In this document: one piece after another, positions 49,086 through 60,000 of the stretch
Numbering within the stretch: the first letter of the stretch is position 1
How the letters are laid out: each line of letters opens with the position of its first letter
Assembly (NCBI GenBank): GCA_002633005.1
Contig: NMRA01000043.1
Coordinates: 501,229-565,228 of the forward strand
Direction: 5' to 3'
DNA length: 64,000 nucleotides
Origin: Phoronis australis
Taxonomy: Eukaryota; Phoronida; Phoronidae
Notes under the pieces: model-generated
The model's database searches: none
What the model was told of the DNA's origin: nothing
Seen by the model: the letters and a program-made list of their open reading frames with translations, nothing else
Translations under genes and position numbers: made by a program

Positions 49086-49970
49086 AAAAGCCCCTAAAAG
49101 CATACCATTTGCAATTTTGTGGGCGCATTTCAACGTTCCGCGTTGCTCTTGTCCAATGGGGAATGGATTCGATATTTGGCCCAAAATTGAGGCAGTTGGA
49201 ATGCTTGCAGCTATGGTCCATGTTATGTATGTTCAGTTCAAGAATCCGAGCTAAATTTGTAATTTGTGATTGGTTTTTGAAACCGAGTAGATGTAAATGA
49301 GTCCTTTCTGATATGTTAAAATGGCGGAATTTGCCTTCTGGCTAGAGGACTATATGGTACAATGATTCTTTGAGATAAGCCCATGGGTGTGTATTCAGAA
49401 AATGAAAATTTTCAGGCATTTTAGTAACGCCAAGTAAACGCCCGCGGCCCGGGTGTTTGGAAAAGGGGGGCGGGTTAATGGAAAGTCATAGTTTGTTTTT
49501 AAATTTTATTTTAATAAATGCATAGCTCGCCAACACTGTTAGTTTTTATAATTTTTTCGAAAAGACGCCCCACTATTTGGACACTTGACGCCGGAAGTTG
49601 TAACACCAAACAAACACCCATGTGCGTTTTTTTTCGGCATAATTTTCCGAATAAACGCCCATGGGTGTTTCAATATGTGGGCTTTTCTACAGATAATCCT
49701 AGTAGCTGATAATAAAATTCTGCATTCTTGGGTGTACTTGATGATTTTTGACAATTTTTTAACCATCAAATTGTATCTGTTGTGCAGTGGGATATGCATA
49801 CTAAAGTGTCTTAACATTTCATGTCAACTCTGTTCATCTTGCACTCCACAAATAGAAAGTGGGTCAAACAGAAGGCTCTTTTGTATTCGCAATGTGAAAG
49901 AGTTGTGTAGAATGTTTCCTATACCGGTTGGTTTTTGCCAAAGTGCTTCTACATTTTCACTAATTGTCAA
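49086..49970. other. Unassigned DNA
   Basis: It contains words such as AAACGCCC and CATGGGTGTTT between 49380 and 49675 that resemble the AAGCGCCC interior of the 40900-41265 MITE. This is possibly a degraded relative without recognisable ends. Confidence 0.3.
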
Positions 49971-50070
49971 CTGACATGGTTCTTTTAAATCTGACATGGT
50001 TATTTTAAATCTGACATGGTTATTTTACAACTGACATGGTTATTTTACAACTGACATGGTTATTTTACAA
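49971..50070. repeat. Five tandem copies of a 20-bp unit
   Basis: The unit CTGACATGGTTATTTTACAA is repeated exactly five times over 100 bp. The first two copies end AAAT instead of ACAA and the first has TTCTTTT. Confidence 0.97.
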
Positions 50071-50219
50071 CATTAAAAGGCTGGGGGCAAGTGATTTGTT
50101 ACTCTAATCTACGGTAGTTAATTAAAGAGAAGTCACATGTCTACTTTTACAATTGGGCTTGATTAAAGACCCTAGTGTACTTGTTGGAGAAATATTGATG
50201 CATATAATTCTTGGCAATT

Positions 50220-50653
50220 TTAGTCCAGTTTAGACATCAACTGTTGGCCCAGCGCAACTGACACAGAGCAAATTGACCCGTGTCAAGTGGCCGTTTACAC
50301 ACACAACTCACTAACTCACTAACTGTGGCAAGACGGAAATTGCAGGCTGGAGAGACTGGATCGCACATGCGCAGGTTTACAAATGACGAGAGTTGCAGAG
50401 ACAAAGATTCCGTACGTAGGTCGTTAGGCAAGCGCAGTAGAGATTATCCTTTCTTCCTTGCCCCGATTTCGCGTTTAGACAGTTTATTGACATGGAGCAT
50501 GATGTTCGGGCGCAAGTTGCTTTACCTCACAAACAGGTGGCAAAATTTGTCACCGCAGTGTCAGTTGGCTCCGTGTCAGTCCCATTTGCACACTGGAACA
50601 ACTCGTTCCATGTCAGCTGATCCGTGTCAACTTTTGAAGTGTAAACGGCACTA
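50220..50653. mobile_element. Inverted-repeat element flanked by 27-bp direct repeats
   Basis: The interior starts AGTCCAGTTTAGACATCAAC. The right end, read in reverse, is GTGCCGTTTACACTTCAA, so the ends are imperfect inverted repeats. Directly outside lie near-identical 27-bp direct repeats (50193-50219 and 50654-50680, two mismatches; shared start TATTGATGCATATAAT). The interior is GC-richer and holds GTGTCA/TGACAC words in both orientations. No coding function is apparent. Confidence 0.6.
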
Positions 50654-50680
50654 TTGATGCATATAATGCTCGGCAATTGA

Positions 50681-52875
50681 TGATTTTCGAAATAGCCTCC
50701 CTTTGGTTTTGATAATTATAATATCATACATGTCTTGCAAAAACATTTAGCAAAATTTCCTGAAAATATTTTTCTTTAGTAATTTTCCATATTGTGTCTC
50801 ATACTGCTATTTATTGCTTTGTGGCCTCAAACTTTTAGTCTTGGGCTCAGAGTTTTCTTTTCACGCGTGGGTTCATTGACTTTAGTTTTAGAGCAGCATG
50901 CCTGACTCCAGGTATATTTAGTACATGCCAGTAGTATGCTTGAGCATGTCACATGTTGGGTTTAAATGTCATCAGTCTGTCATAATTATACCATAGGTTT
51001 GTTCAATGAGTAGTTGCTTGTAGACATGTAACAGTGGTCTTGTAGATTAGATTGACCTCATGAAGTGAGGTTGTATACCTCAGGTTATCCAGCTTGACAA
51101 TGATAGACAAGTGATTTGTACAGCATTCTCTTGAAATCAAGGTCAAAATTAAATGAAATGTGGTGTCATATGCTGTGGTAGATTTAGATGTCAAGTGTTA
51201 TGAAAATCCAGTCTGACTGTTTGAGTCGTATATTACAGTTACCCAGTAATCAATATTTATTTAAACTGAAGTTGTCAAGAGTTGTTTGCCTGGTCTTTTT
51301 CAATATCGTGTTCACACCAAAGCAGTTATAACGTTAAAAAAAGATTGAAAGGTTATAAATCTTGGCTGGAGCACTTTAAAACCGGTTTCAAAAGTTGTAA
51401 GTGTAGCACATTCATGGTTTAGGGACAGGTTACCACTGTAACTCTGGACAAAAGTGAGAACTCAGTAGGTGGCACTACTGTCAAATAGTGTTAGAATCAA
51501 TGGGTGCACCAAAGCACCAAGTGAGGTGAATCTGATAGGGTTACAACCACTTGAACTGTAGGTGTGTAATGATTACATAAGTTACAACTGCAGAAAAAGT
51601 TAGAAGCAGGTTTAGTTGGTCTCCACACAGCTAATATGTCACTTGGATGGAAGGAAAATGTTATTTCTGTGGGGCAGTATACAAACAACAGTAGCTCAGG
51701 TGCTAGTGACCAGTATAAAGTGTGACAAAAGACCTGACTAGGTATAGAAAGTAAATGAACTTTGTGGTGATTAGTTGTAAATCTGGCCAATGTCTGTGGG
51801 TGACTGAATGGCTGAGGCTGTGGTAATGGTCCATGTAGGTTCATAGTTGAGCCAGTGTGGTTATGGTCTATGTAGGTACATAGTTAAGCTAGTGTGACTC
51901 TGTTCACAACTGGTGAAGCAGTTTCACCCTCTGCTTAGCCGCCATGAACCAGAACAGGCTATGCTAGCTGAGTACTAGTTGAATCTGACTTGTGGCCAGT
52001 CATGTGTTATAATGACTTGCATGAAAGCAACACCAAAACCATCTGGAACTGATGTCATAGACTGGGTGTTGATATCTTACCAGACCCATATAATGGATGC
52101 CAAAGCAGTGCAGAGGCCAGTTAGAGCTGTTCTCAGCAACTGTTGGTGAACCATTAGCATGTGCTAAATACAGGGTTGGATGAGTCAGATAGAGCAGATG
52201 TAAACAAACAGCAATATTGGCTGCTGTGTTGTTACACTGAAAGCTATGTCAGTGGAAACATTGAGATTGGACACTGTGAGTTGGTTGGTTGTGGATTTCC
52301 AACCTCCCGGACTTGACTTTAAGTTTTAGTGGGGACTTGACTTTGAGCAAGTTATGTCATAGTGATGGAGTGTGGTCTTAGTTGGGAGCTATAAAGGGAC
52401 AAGTGTACTTCCTGTTTGATGAGCATGCCTCATCGTCATTATCTGCGCTGGCAAGATATGATGTTAAATTGTAATTCATTTTACCCGTAAAAGGATATAT
52501 AGCTCGTTTCAATTCGACGTAAAAGGAAATCCACTGTTCCTGTTAAGCTGGGAGTGACTGCAGTGATATTAATCTTATGACTGCAATGCTAGGAGGAACA
52601 TATATGTTTTGCGCCATTGTGGAGATCTGCTCCATTTGGTATGCCATCGATGACCGTCTGTGTTGGAATAAACCAATAACAAACTGATGCTATCTAAACT
52701 AATTGCTGAGAGATAGTGAATGTTTCTATTAACTGGGAAGTCTTTTAAGGCAAACAAACCACACACCATTGCTGGATGATTCACACTGTTTGTGTAGGAG
52801 AGTAAATGAGAACATTGCATATGGTGTACACACGTACAGTGAGTGACTCCACCTTAACTTGACCTGGTGCTGTTG
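50681..52875. other. Unassigned DNA upstream of the NCK region
   Basis: No gene or repeat recognised. Frames are short and without domains. Confidence 0.45.
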
Positions 52876-52953
52876 ATGGCCACAGCGGCAGAGATGGAGG
52901 AAACCCGGCTGGAATCCTACCGAAGACGTCTGTCGGAATTTCTGGATCCGATT
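52876..52953 (+). CDS. Possible upstream coding exon in frame with NCK
   Basis: ATG at 52876 opens MATAAEMEETRLESYRRRL and continues SEFLDPI to 52953, where a weak donor (ATT|GTAATT) follows. The base composition is coding-like against AT-rich flanks. The exon ends in phase 0, and the NCK exon at 57055 is open in phase 0 through its 27-bp leader (VQAVSTRGK) into the usual NCK start, so a 35-residue N-terminal extension of NCK is possible. It could also be the start of an unrelated gene. Without splicing the frame ends at 52981-52983. Confidence 0.3.
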
Positions 52954-53587
52954 GTAATTAGTGGTTATCAACATTGCATTTAAGATGTAGTGAGGTGTGG
53001 CAGTTGTGACTGGCATCGTGTCTATGAATGCATCTTCAAAGTTTACTCAGCATGTACACAGTCTTGATGGAAGTTGGAAGTTTTTGATGGAATTGTTGCT
53101 ATCTATAAATTGCTGTGGCATGCATTTGGTTCTACCCTGTCCCGATAGAGAATTTGTCAAAAACCTGCCAGTGGTTTTTTTTTGTAATTATGATAAGTGA
53201 TGGTTGCCTGTCTTCTTAAGTTGGCAATTTACCTGCTGAAAACTTAAGATTACAGGCAATTTGCCAGTGGTAGTTGTGTCTGGGAAATTTCCCTGTTTCA
53301 CTTTATTTCTGTTTGACAACATTTTCACCAACTGACGCTGTGTAAAACGTGCACTGTATGTGATATGTCATGTTCATGTGAATGTGATGGTGAATAAGAT
53401 GTGTCTTGTTGGTTATCCCCTAAATTTGTTTTTCTAACATGACCAGGTGACAGTGTGGCTGTGTGGGCTTATGGTGCCTCACTGTTCGAAATACTTGACA
53501 AATTACATGTCAGGTTTTTTCAGTTGATGTGCTTTGGAACATGAAACAACATTAACTTTGTGATGATTCTATTATATGCAGCAAGGG

Positions 53588-53660
53588 TTTTGATCAACAG
53601 AAAAAGGGTACCAGGCTTTGATCAACAGAAAAAAGGTACCAGGCTTTGATCAACAGAAAA
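53588..53660. repeat. Three tandem copies of a 27-28-bp unit
   Basis: TTTGATCAACAGAAAAA plus GGTACCAGGC is repeated three times, the last copy partial. Confidence 0.95.
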
Positions 53661-53828
53661 CATAGCTATTTTGCCAATTCGCAACTCAATAATCTATAGG
53701 TTGTGCTAGAGGTTCGTTCAGGATTTCAAAAATAGGTTGTCCAAATGTTTCTCTTTCTCAGTTTCTCAGGGTGTCCATGACCAGTGATGCGTGACTGGTT
53801 TTATAACCTCATGTCAAATTGCTGTTAT

Positions 53829-54293
53829 AAGGCCCTTTCACACTGACTACTCCAGTCTGAACTGAGTGCAGTTAATTGGACCGTTCATACTTGCTTCGGT
53901 AGTTAATGAACATCGAAGAAAACAGGAGGTGACGCTGTCATTATTGAAATTACCGCAAGGTAGCGCTGCATGCTAAGGTTTTTTAAATGTGACAATTTGG
54001 GAACATTTACGTGTGCTAATTAACATTAAACTTATTTTTAAATCGATTGGTTATTATTAGAGCAAAATCCAAGCAGCTATTAGTGACGGCACTACCCTGT
54101 AATTGTTGATGATAACAGTGGCACCTGGTGATCACTTCCATTGGACCAAAGTTAACCGTTTATACTGCACCGCAGCGTCGACGCGGCGATGCTAACTGGA
54201 GCTGTTAACTTCGATTCAGGACCGGAGTTAAGCGTTCATACTGACTGCAACTCCCCAAACCATCGACACGTCGACGTTAGTGTGAAAGGCCTT
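53829..54293. mobile_element. Non-autonomous DNA transposon (family 1, copy C)
   Basis: The best preserved copy, about 465 bp. Its ends are AAGGCCCTTTCACACT and AGTGTGAAAGGCCTT, 15-bp inverted repeats with one length difference. It holds GTCGACGCGG, GTTAACTTCGATTCAGGACC and other blocks shared with copies A and B. There is no open frame of note. The superfamily is not assigned. Confidence 0.9.
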
Positions 54294-54980
54294 GTAGTGT
54301 AGTATGATAGTGGAGACATTTGAGCCTGCAATAACGTTTATCATGTCTTACATCATAGATAAACAAAGTTTTTATTCTCCTCAGACCAATGAGCTACTAT
54401 TACTTAAGCAAGTCACCAATTCATGAAAAGCCTCAAAAATGACAAAAGTAGTTCCTTTACAAAAAACTCAGTCGTTGAGAATCAGAAAACTTGAAAATTT
54501 GTGTGTTTGATGTTACGTCATGATGTTATGAGTTTGTATTGTGGACTGCACTTGCCCAGAGCCGCGGGGAATTGTCAAACAACAAGAGCCTGTTTCATGC
54601 AAGTGAATATGCTTTTGCTCCCGATACACAAATGCTTCAGAAAGGTTTACCCAAGTAATGAGTGCATCACAGTCTAGAAATTGTAGTAATCATCTCGGTA
54701 ACTAGCAGATGTTTGTATGTTCTCTGAGACTTTGCACTTTTGCTGGAGTGAGATTTGATTATCTTTCAGAAATAGTTGTGTGCAACATAAGGTCAAATTT
54801 CAGGCTTAGGTCTTAGAGGAGAATGCCACCCGATTTAATTAGTCTTTTTTACCGTTTTAATTGGTCTGTCTATATCCACATCACCTCATATACGGTCCTA
54901 CCTCGTCGAGAGGTGTCGCGTTAACCTGTGAGGAAGGTGAGAAATGACACAGCGACGTCAGTAGTTCTTCAGCAGAGTGA

Positions 54981-55205
54981 GTGCCGCTTGTGCAAGCTGC
55001 GAGGAATGTGGGTGTATCGTTTTTTCAATTTCCTCGAGATCCCATAATGCTTTGGAAGTGGCTCGCAGTAGTGAAGAATGAAAAGTACGCCGTTAATACC
55101 ATGTATGAGGCCGTGAAACTCTTCTCCGTGTCTCTGAGTAGCCTGCATTTTGTCGGATCTGTTGTTGATCAATTTTTGATAATGGAGAATTGTAGTTGGC
55201 CATGA
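54981..55205 (+). pseudogene. THAP zinc-finger remnant inside the Kolobok-like element
   Basis: The open frame starts at GTG (probably a decayed ATG) and reads NVGVSFFQFPRDP, then LWKWLAVVKNEK, then SLSSLHFVGS. This is the THAP order: first Cys region, VSFxxFPxDP, KW, LCSxHF. The first two zinc Cys are gone from this frame (CRLC survives in the neighbouring frame just before it) and the third is Ser (LSSLHF for LCSLHF); only the His remains. The DNA-binding fold would not form. In Kolobok-type elements a THAP domain binds the transposon ends; here it is a relic. Confidence 0.7.
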
Positions 55206-55269
55206 AAACTTAAACAATAACAATTAATTCAAGACTTGAAAACATAACGTTTTATACAACATATTTGAT

Positions 55270-55661
55270 GACTGACTGGTTCGTGAGGTTTCTGTTTGGT
55301 CTTCTGGGTGAAGGATGTTTCCGCCAGTTCTTTTTCGCAGCTCTAAAAAAACGTCATAAGCACCTTTTTTAGATACGGGGCAAAGTCAGGATGGTCCGTT
55401 GGGACACATCTGCGCTTCTCCAAGTATTCGTTTCACTTGCAGAATTTCGTGGCAGCAAACGCAAGCGGCAGTCATTTCCATCATTGTGCTGTTAGCTCAC
55501 TGACATCATGATGAGTCATTCAAACGGTTTTCGGAACTATCCATGTGTTCCGTTGTCTGTTTATTATTTCTTGATTAGTGTATTCCTGTGAAACCTAACT
55601 ATCGACCTGTGAAGACTTCATTGAATGAGCATTCGTCTAAGTCGGGATTGCGAGTTGCCAT
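55270..55661 (-). pseudogene. P2RX7-intracellular-domain-like zinc module, broken
   Basis: On the minus strand an ATG at 55661 (AACATGG context) opens MATRNPDLDECSFNEVF before a stop. Downstream near 55500 the reading CQ-stop-ANS-TMMEMT matches a C-x-CGNC...M pattern with two Cys lost by single-base changes. Then AACVCCHEILQV carries the CVCC-x-EI signature. After a one-base insertion near 55432, RRCVPTDHPDFAPYL follows, matching the C(I/V)TxHPGF block of the family. These Cys/His positions correspond to the zinc-binding ballast domain of vertebrate P2X7. Stops and frameshifts make it inactive. It is convergent with the THAP remnant. The P2X ion-channel part is not present. Confidence 0.55.
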
Positions 55662-57054
55662 GTTGACGTTTTTATTGTGCGTTCTGTTTCAAAATGAATT
55701 ATTCTCACCCTAACAATGCTTTTATAAAACAAAGTCTGTCTCATTAGATACAATTTGTAATGTCTTGGAGTGTTCGTGAGTGCAAATGCTTTGAAAAGCC
55801 ACCAATGAATAAATCACTGCATTACTGGCTTTAGATGCACAACTTTAGCTCTAACGGTTCTGTGAAAGGGTAACCTGACTTCGCGGCCCCCGACGAGCTA
55901 GTAAGTAGATTTTCAGTTTCGCGGCTAATTCACCAAAATAATCGAGTGCACATTTTTTCTTTGGCTCATTAGTAAAATCTTTTTGTGACTGGAAGTTCAG
56001 TTTTCAACTTCAGCTGGTTTATGTTCGTGATGTCTTCAGTCCGGCCGCAATGGGCCTTATGGGGTTCCGAGCCACTGGCAGGGATAGCAAGCATTTTGTG
56101 TGTTTAGAACTGAAGAAATCGCAAGTCTAAAATTACAAAAGGCAGTTATGTTCTCCTGTCTGTATTTCACGGACGAATAATTTGAATTTATCTCCGAACA
56201 GACCCCAAACTCCCGCGACCCGACCTTGGTAAATTGGCCTACCGGACTTTGTAGGCTATGGAACGTTCAAATACCTTAAAATCTGTAACAGCGAAATAAA
56301 ATAACACATGTTTATTCAATAACTTGATGTTTTCGTAAGTGTTGTACGTCGAATTTTGATTATTTATTGGTGTAAAACGATGAGTTTTAAGCGATAAGCT
56401 GCCACCAGCAAGCGTGTTGTGAATTGGTGGACAGACTGCATTCAAACCTCTGATATCATTGGTTAATTTCAGCACCTCTGTCTGCCATCAGGTGTCGGGT
56501 AAAAGAGCTGTACTTGCTGTTATCGAGTGGAACTTCTCGATCTAAATGGATACAAAATAGGTTGTTTTTTTGGGTGGCATTCTCCTTTAAGCCAACTTTC
56601 ATGAAACAGTCCCAGTTATTGAATCATGTGCTGGGCCTATGTTAGTGATGCGTTGTTTGCGTCTAGTGTTGATGCTGCAACAGCTGATTTTCCATCATGT
56701 TATTTTGGCCAATTGCAGTCGAAGCCATGCGGTGTGTAAAAGGTATGGTTGTGTCATTCAGGATCTGTGCTCAGGCAAACTTGCATTATTTCTAGTTTTA
56801 GAGCATAATTAGTCATGTGACATGTTAGCGGATCACATGAAAGCTGCGTCCAAGGCAGTGTCGTGTTTGGACAAACTGTGCCATGCAGTCATGGCCACAT
56901 TAGTGCGCAGTAATTGCCACGTCATATGCATCAAGTATGAAATGAAGCACGTTATGTGCGTAGATTTAAAAGTGTGATTTTTGCAGTATATTTATTCTAA
57001 GTTATTTGAATAGGAAGCAAAGCACCAATAGTAAATTTTTTTTTTTGTTCACAG

Positions 57055-57081
57055 GTCCAAGCTGTATCTACTCGAGGCAAG
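57055..57081 (+). promoter_or_regulatory. NCK 5' UTR in coding exon, with splice acceptor and YY1-like start context
   Basis: The acceptor TTTTTTGTTCACAG ends at 57054, so a further 5' exon exists. The 27 bases before the ATG contain no in-frame stop. The start context GGCAAGATGGCGGAC matches the YY1 consensus as well as a good Kozak setting. Confidence 0.7.
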
Positions 57082-60000
57082 ATGGCGGACGACACACAAT
57101 ATGTGATCGCCAAGTACGACTACAAAGCTCAGGATGTGGAGGAATTGGATATCCGAAAGAATGAGCGACTTGTCCTTCTGGACGACAGTAAGATTTGGTG
57201 GAAAGTGCAAAATGCCAAGAACCAGTCTGGCTTTGTGCCCTCCAACTATGTAAAACGATCAAGGCCTTCCATATTAGCTAGTCTCAAAAACACTCTGAGG
57301 AAAAACAAAGGAGAGCAGAAATCGCCTTGCACCACGCCTCAGATGGCCAATCGAAATGGTAGTATAAATTCCAACGAACAACAGAATGGTGAAGACTCGG
57401 CAGAGCAAGCAATTGTGAAATTTCCATATCAGGCAAAGGAAACGGATGAGATCTCATTAGTCAAGGCTGAACAGTTGGTTGTGTTGAAAAAGTCTTCGGA
57501 TGGCTGGTGGAAGGGACGGAAGGCATCAAATGAGTGCGGTTGGTTCCCGGCCAACTATGTGATGGTCCTTGAACGTGAGCAGGCTGATATTGTTGAGCCA
57601 ACGTACTACTCAACACCTGCTGAGTCTAGTAGTCTTCGTGGTGACAGCCAAGAGGTTGTGGTGACACTATATGCGTTCACAGGCAACGCATCATCTGAGG
57701 AATTGAACTTTGACAAAGATGAACAGCTGGTGGTGATTGACAGGTCAGACCCCAACTGGTGGCGCTGTCGGAACGCCCAGGGTGACGTGGGGTTGGTACC
57801 GCGCAACTATGTACAGGTACTAACGGAGGACAGTATGACGTCACCACATATTATGGGCACTCCCACGCACTCGCAGTCAACGACTAGCAGCTTTAGTGGT
57901 GGCCACCTTTCCAACGCTTCTCAGCAGGGGTTTGGTGAGGGTCTGGCCAGTGACTTTAAGCACAAGTTCAAAATATCTGGCGAGTTTGCTGAGAAGGACT
58001 GGTTTTTTGGCAAGATCACGCGCCATGACTGCGAGGAGCTGCTGAACACACATGGGGAAAATGGTGACTTCCTGATACGAGAAAGTGAAACTAATGTAAG
58101 TAGAAACAACACAGTGTTATCAACGGATTATTACTTGGGAAGATTGGAAATGGGTCAAGAAATAATAAAGCTCTTGGGATGATCTCAGGCATTATGTCCA
58201 ACATCTCATGAAAAAATTACAATTATTTGTATGTTCATATGGCTTTATATGTTTCAAGCAGTGGAAGCCATGTTTGTATTTATTCTTTAGCTTCATGACT
58301 TCCAACAGTATTTTGAAAAGCTGGATCCATGGAAGGTATTTATCATTAAAAATGCTGGGCTCAATCGCGATCTCATAGTGTGTTTTGCATCTTGGTGAAA
58401 ATCCCAAGCCGACACGTGCACATCCGAGCACGTACTGAAAGTACTACAAGAAATGTAGGCGCCAGTTGGATTCATTCGGGCAAAAAGTCCGAGCCACTTG
58501 TTTATGAGTTATATACACAGATGAGCCAGCGTGGAATTTTAGGCCAGAGAGACAGAATTGGTTATTACTAGTACTTAGTACACACGAAACCCCTAACTTT
58601 GCGTTCGACTAAAAAAACTCCATTCGAGCATTTTGGTGCACCGGCGAACAGTTCAGATATTTCATTTTCAGCTGTTGCCGGCTATGCATCATTTGTAGGG
58701 ACCAGGGCACTCACACTTCGGCGACCTCGGTTTCAATTTAGCAACCTGAGAATTTTTCTAGATTTCATTCAGCAAGTTGACGTTATGTTAATTGTTGAGC
58801 CCTGTGAAAATAAACTTCATTTCACCTCAACCCTCAAACAAGTCATTCTTAGTGCTTGACCGATTTCAAATTCTTTGATCTTTAAAACTATTAGTTGTCA
58901 TGATAGTTGTTTTCTCAACCTAGTGTTAGCCTGTGTTTTGTGTTGATCAGCTTCAGAGTCAGTTTCACATAATACATTCAATTCCATGACCTTTGTGCTG
59001 TTAGCTGGATGTGATAGAAAACCATTATGTTTTATGAAAACACTTCAAAATGGCATTCAGGTCAGACGTACAAAATGAATTATATGCACCAACTGTGCTT
59101 GATGTTTAGCTGTTTTAATTACCTGAAGTAGCTACACCCTAGCCCGCACATGTGGAGTGCGTGGCCAAAGTTCATTCAATTCCCTGGTAAAAGTACTCAC
59201 TTAGTCTTGTTCAACAGTGTAGGCAAGTTAGTATAAATAATTACATGATTGACATTTGGCAACTTTGGCATGAATGCGTGTTGTTCGTTGGAGGAATTCA
59301 GCTTGATAAATCATTCATATCTTGATCATTAGTATGCCTAATTAAGCTTTGTCACCTTGGTGTAATATATCAGTGATGAGTACTTAGCCCATTGGTTCAC
59401 TCGCCAACATAGCTAAAAGGGTACTGGATGCGTGGAAGCTCACTTGATGGTCGCCGAGATGGCCAGCGAGTTTTCAGAGCTGTTAGGCACTTATCGTTTC
59501 TCTGCTTTGTGTTCAAAGAAACCCATATTCTCCTTAGTGTCATGTTTTTAATTGACTATTAGCCTTGTCTGATGCATCATTCGAAATAATTTCGTTTCAG
59601 TTAATTTTCAAAACAGTAAAGGCATGGAAACTAAATTTTGAGTTGTACTGCCTTGTTGTTGCATATGAATCAGCAACACTGCATCGTTTTTCATGGGCGC
59701 TCTACATAGTCTCGTAATTGGAAACGGTACATACCACTAGTCATATATGAACTTCCTTTTTGGGCGACAACAAGTTTAGTTTTTAAAGCAATCAATTCTT
59801 TCGTTGCAGTTTTGATGTTTACTCGGTTCCAAAATTTCAGACAGGCATGGTGAGGTCACAAGAAACTTTTCGAATGACCTATTTTTCAAATATGGCATAT
59901 GAAGATTGATTTCTTAATTATGTCATTCAAACTAAGTCAAAGAGTATCTGCGTATATAACGGGCCCCGCCCTCAGCCCCATCCTCAATCCCGCTCTCCGC

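Larger units (their letters stand above)
54812..56591. mobile_element. Kolobok-like DNA transposon remnant carrying THAP and P2RX7-like genes
   Basis: Left end CTTAGAGGAGAATGCCACCC (54812-54831). Right end GGGTGGCATTCTCCTTTAAG (56572-56591). These are inverted repeats with one mismatch over 20 bp. The outermost bases are TTAG on the left and TTAA on the right, so the target site was probably TTAA. TTAA duplication together with a THAP-containing protein is characteristic of the Kolobok superfamily (established knowledge). Inside are a THAP remnant (+) and a P2RX7-like zinc-domain remnant (-), convergent, both broken. About 1.78 kb long. Confidence 0.6.

Noticed and set aside
49971-50070. CRISPR-like regular repeat
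   Set aside because: The 20-bp units are directly adjacent with no spacers, in a eukaryotic context; it is a minisatellite.
57606-58112. Minus-strand frames inside the NCK exon
   Set aside because: Shadows of the NCK coding sequence.
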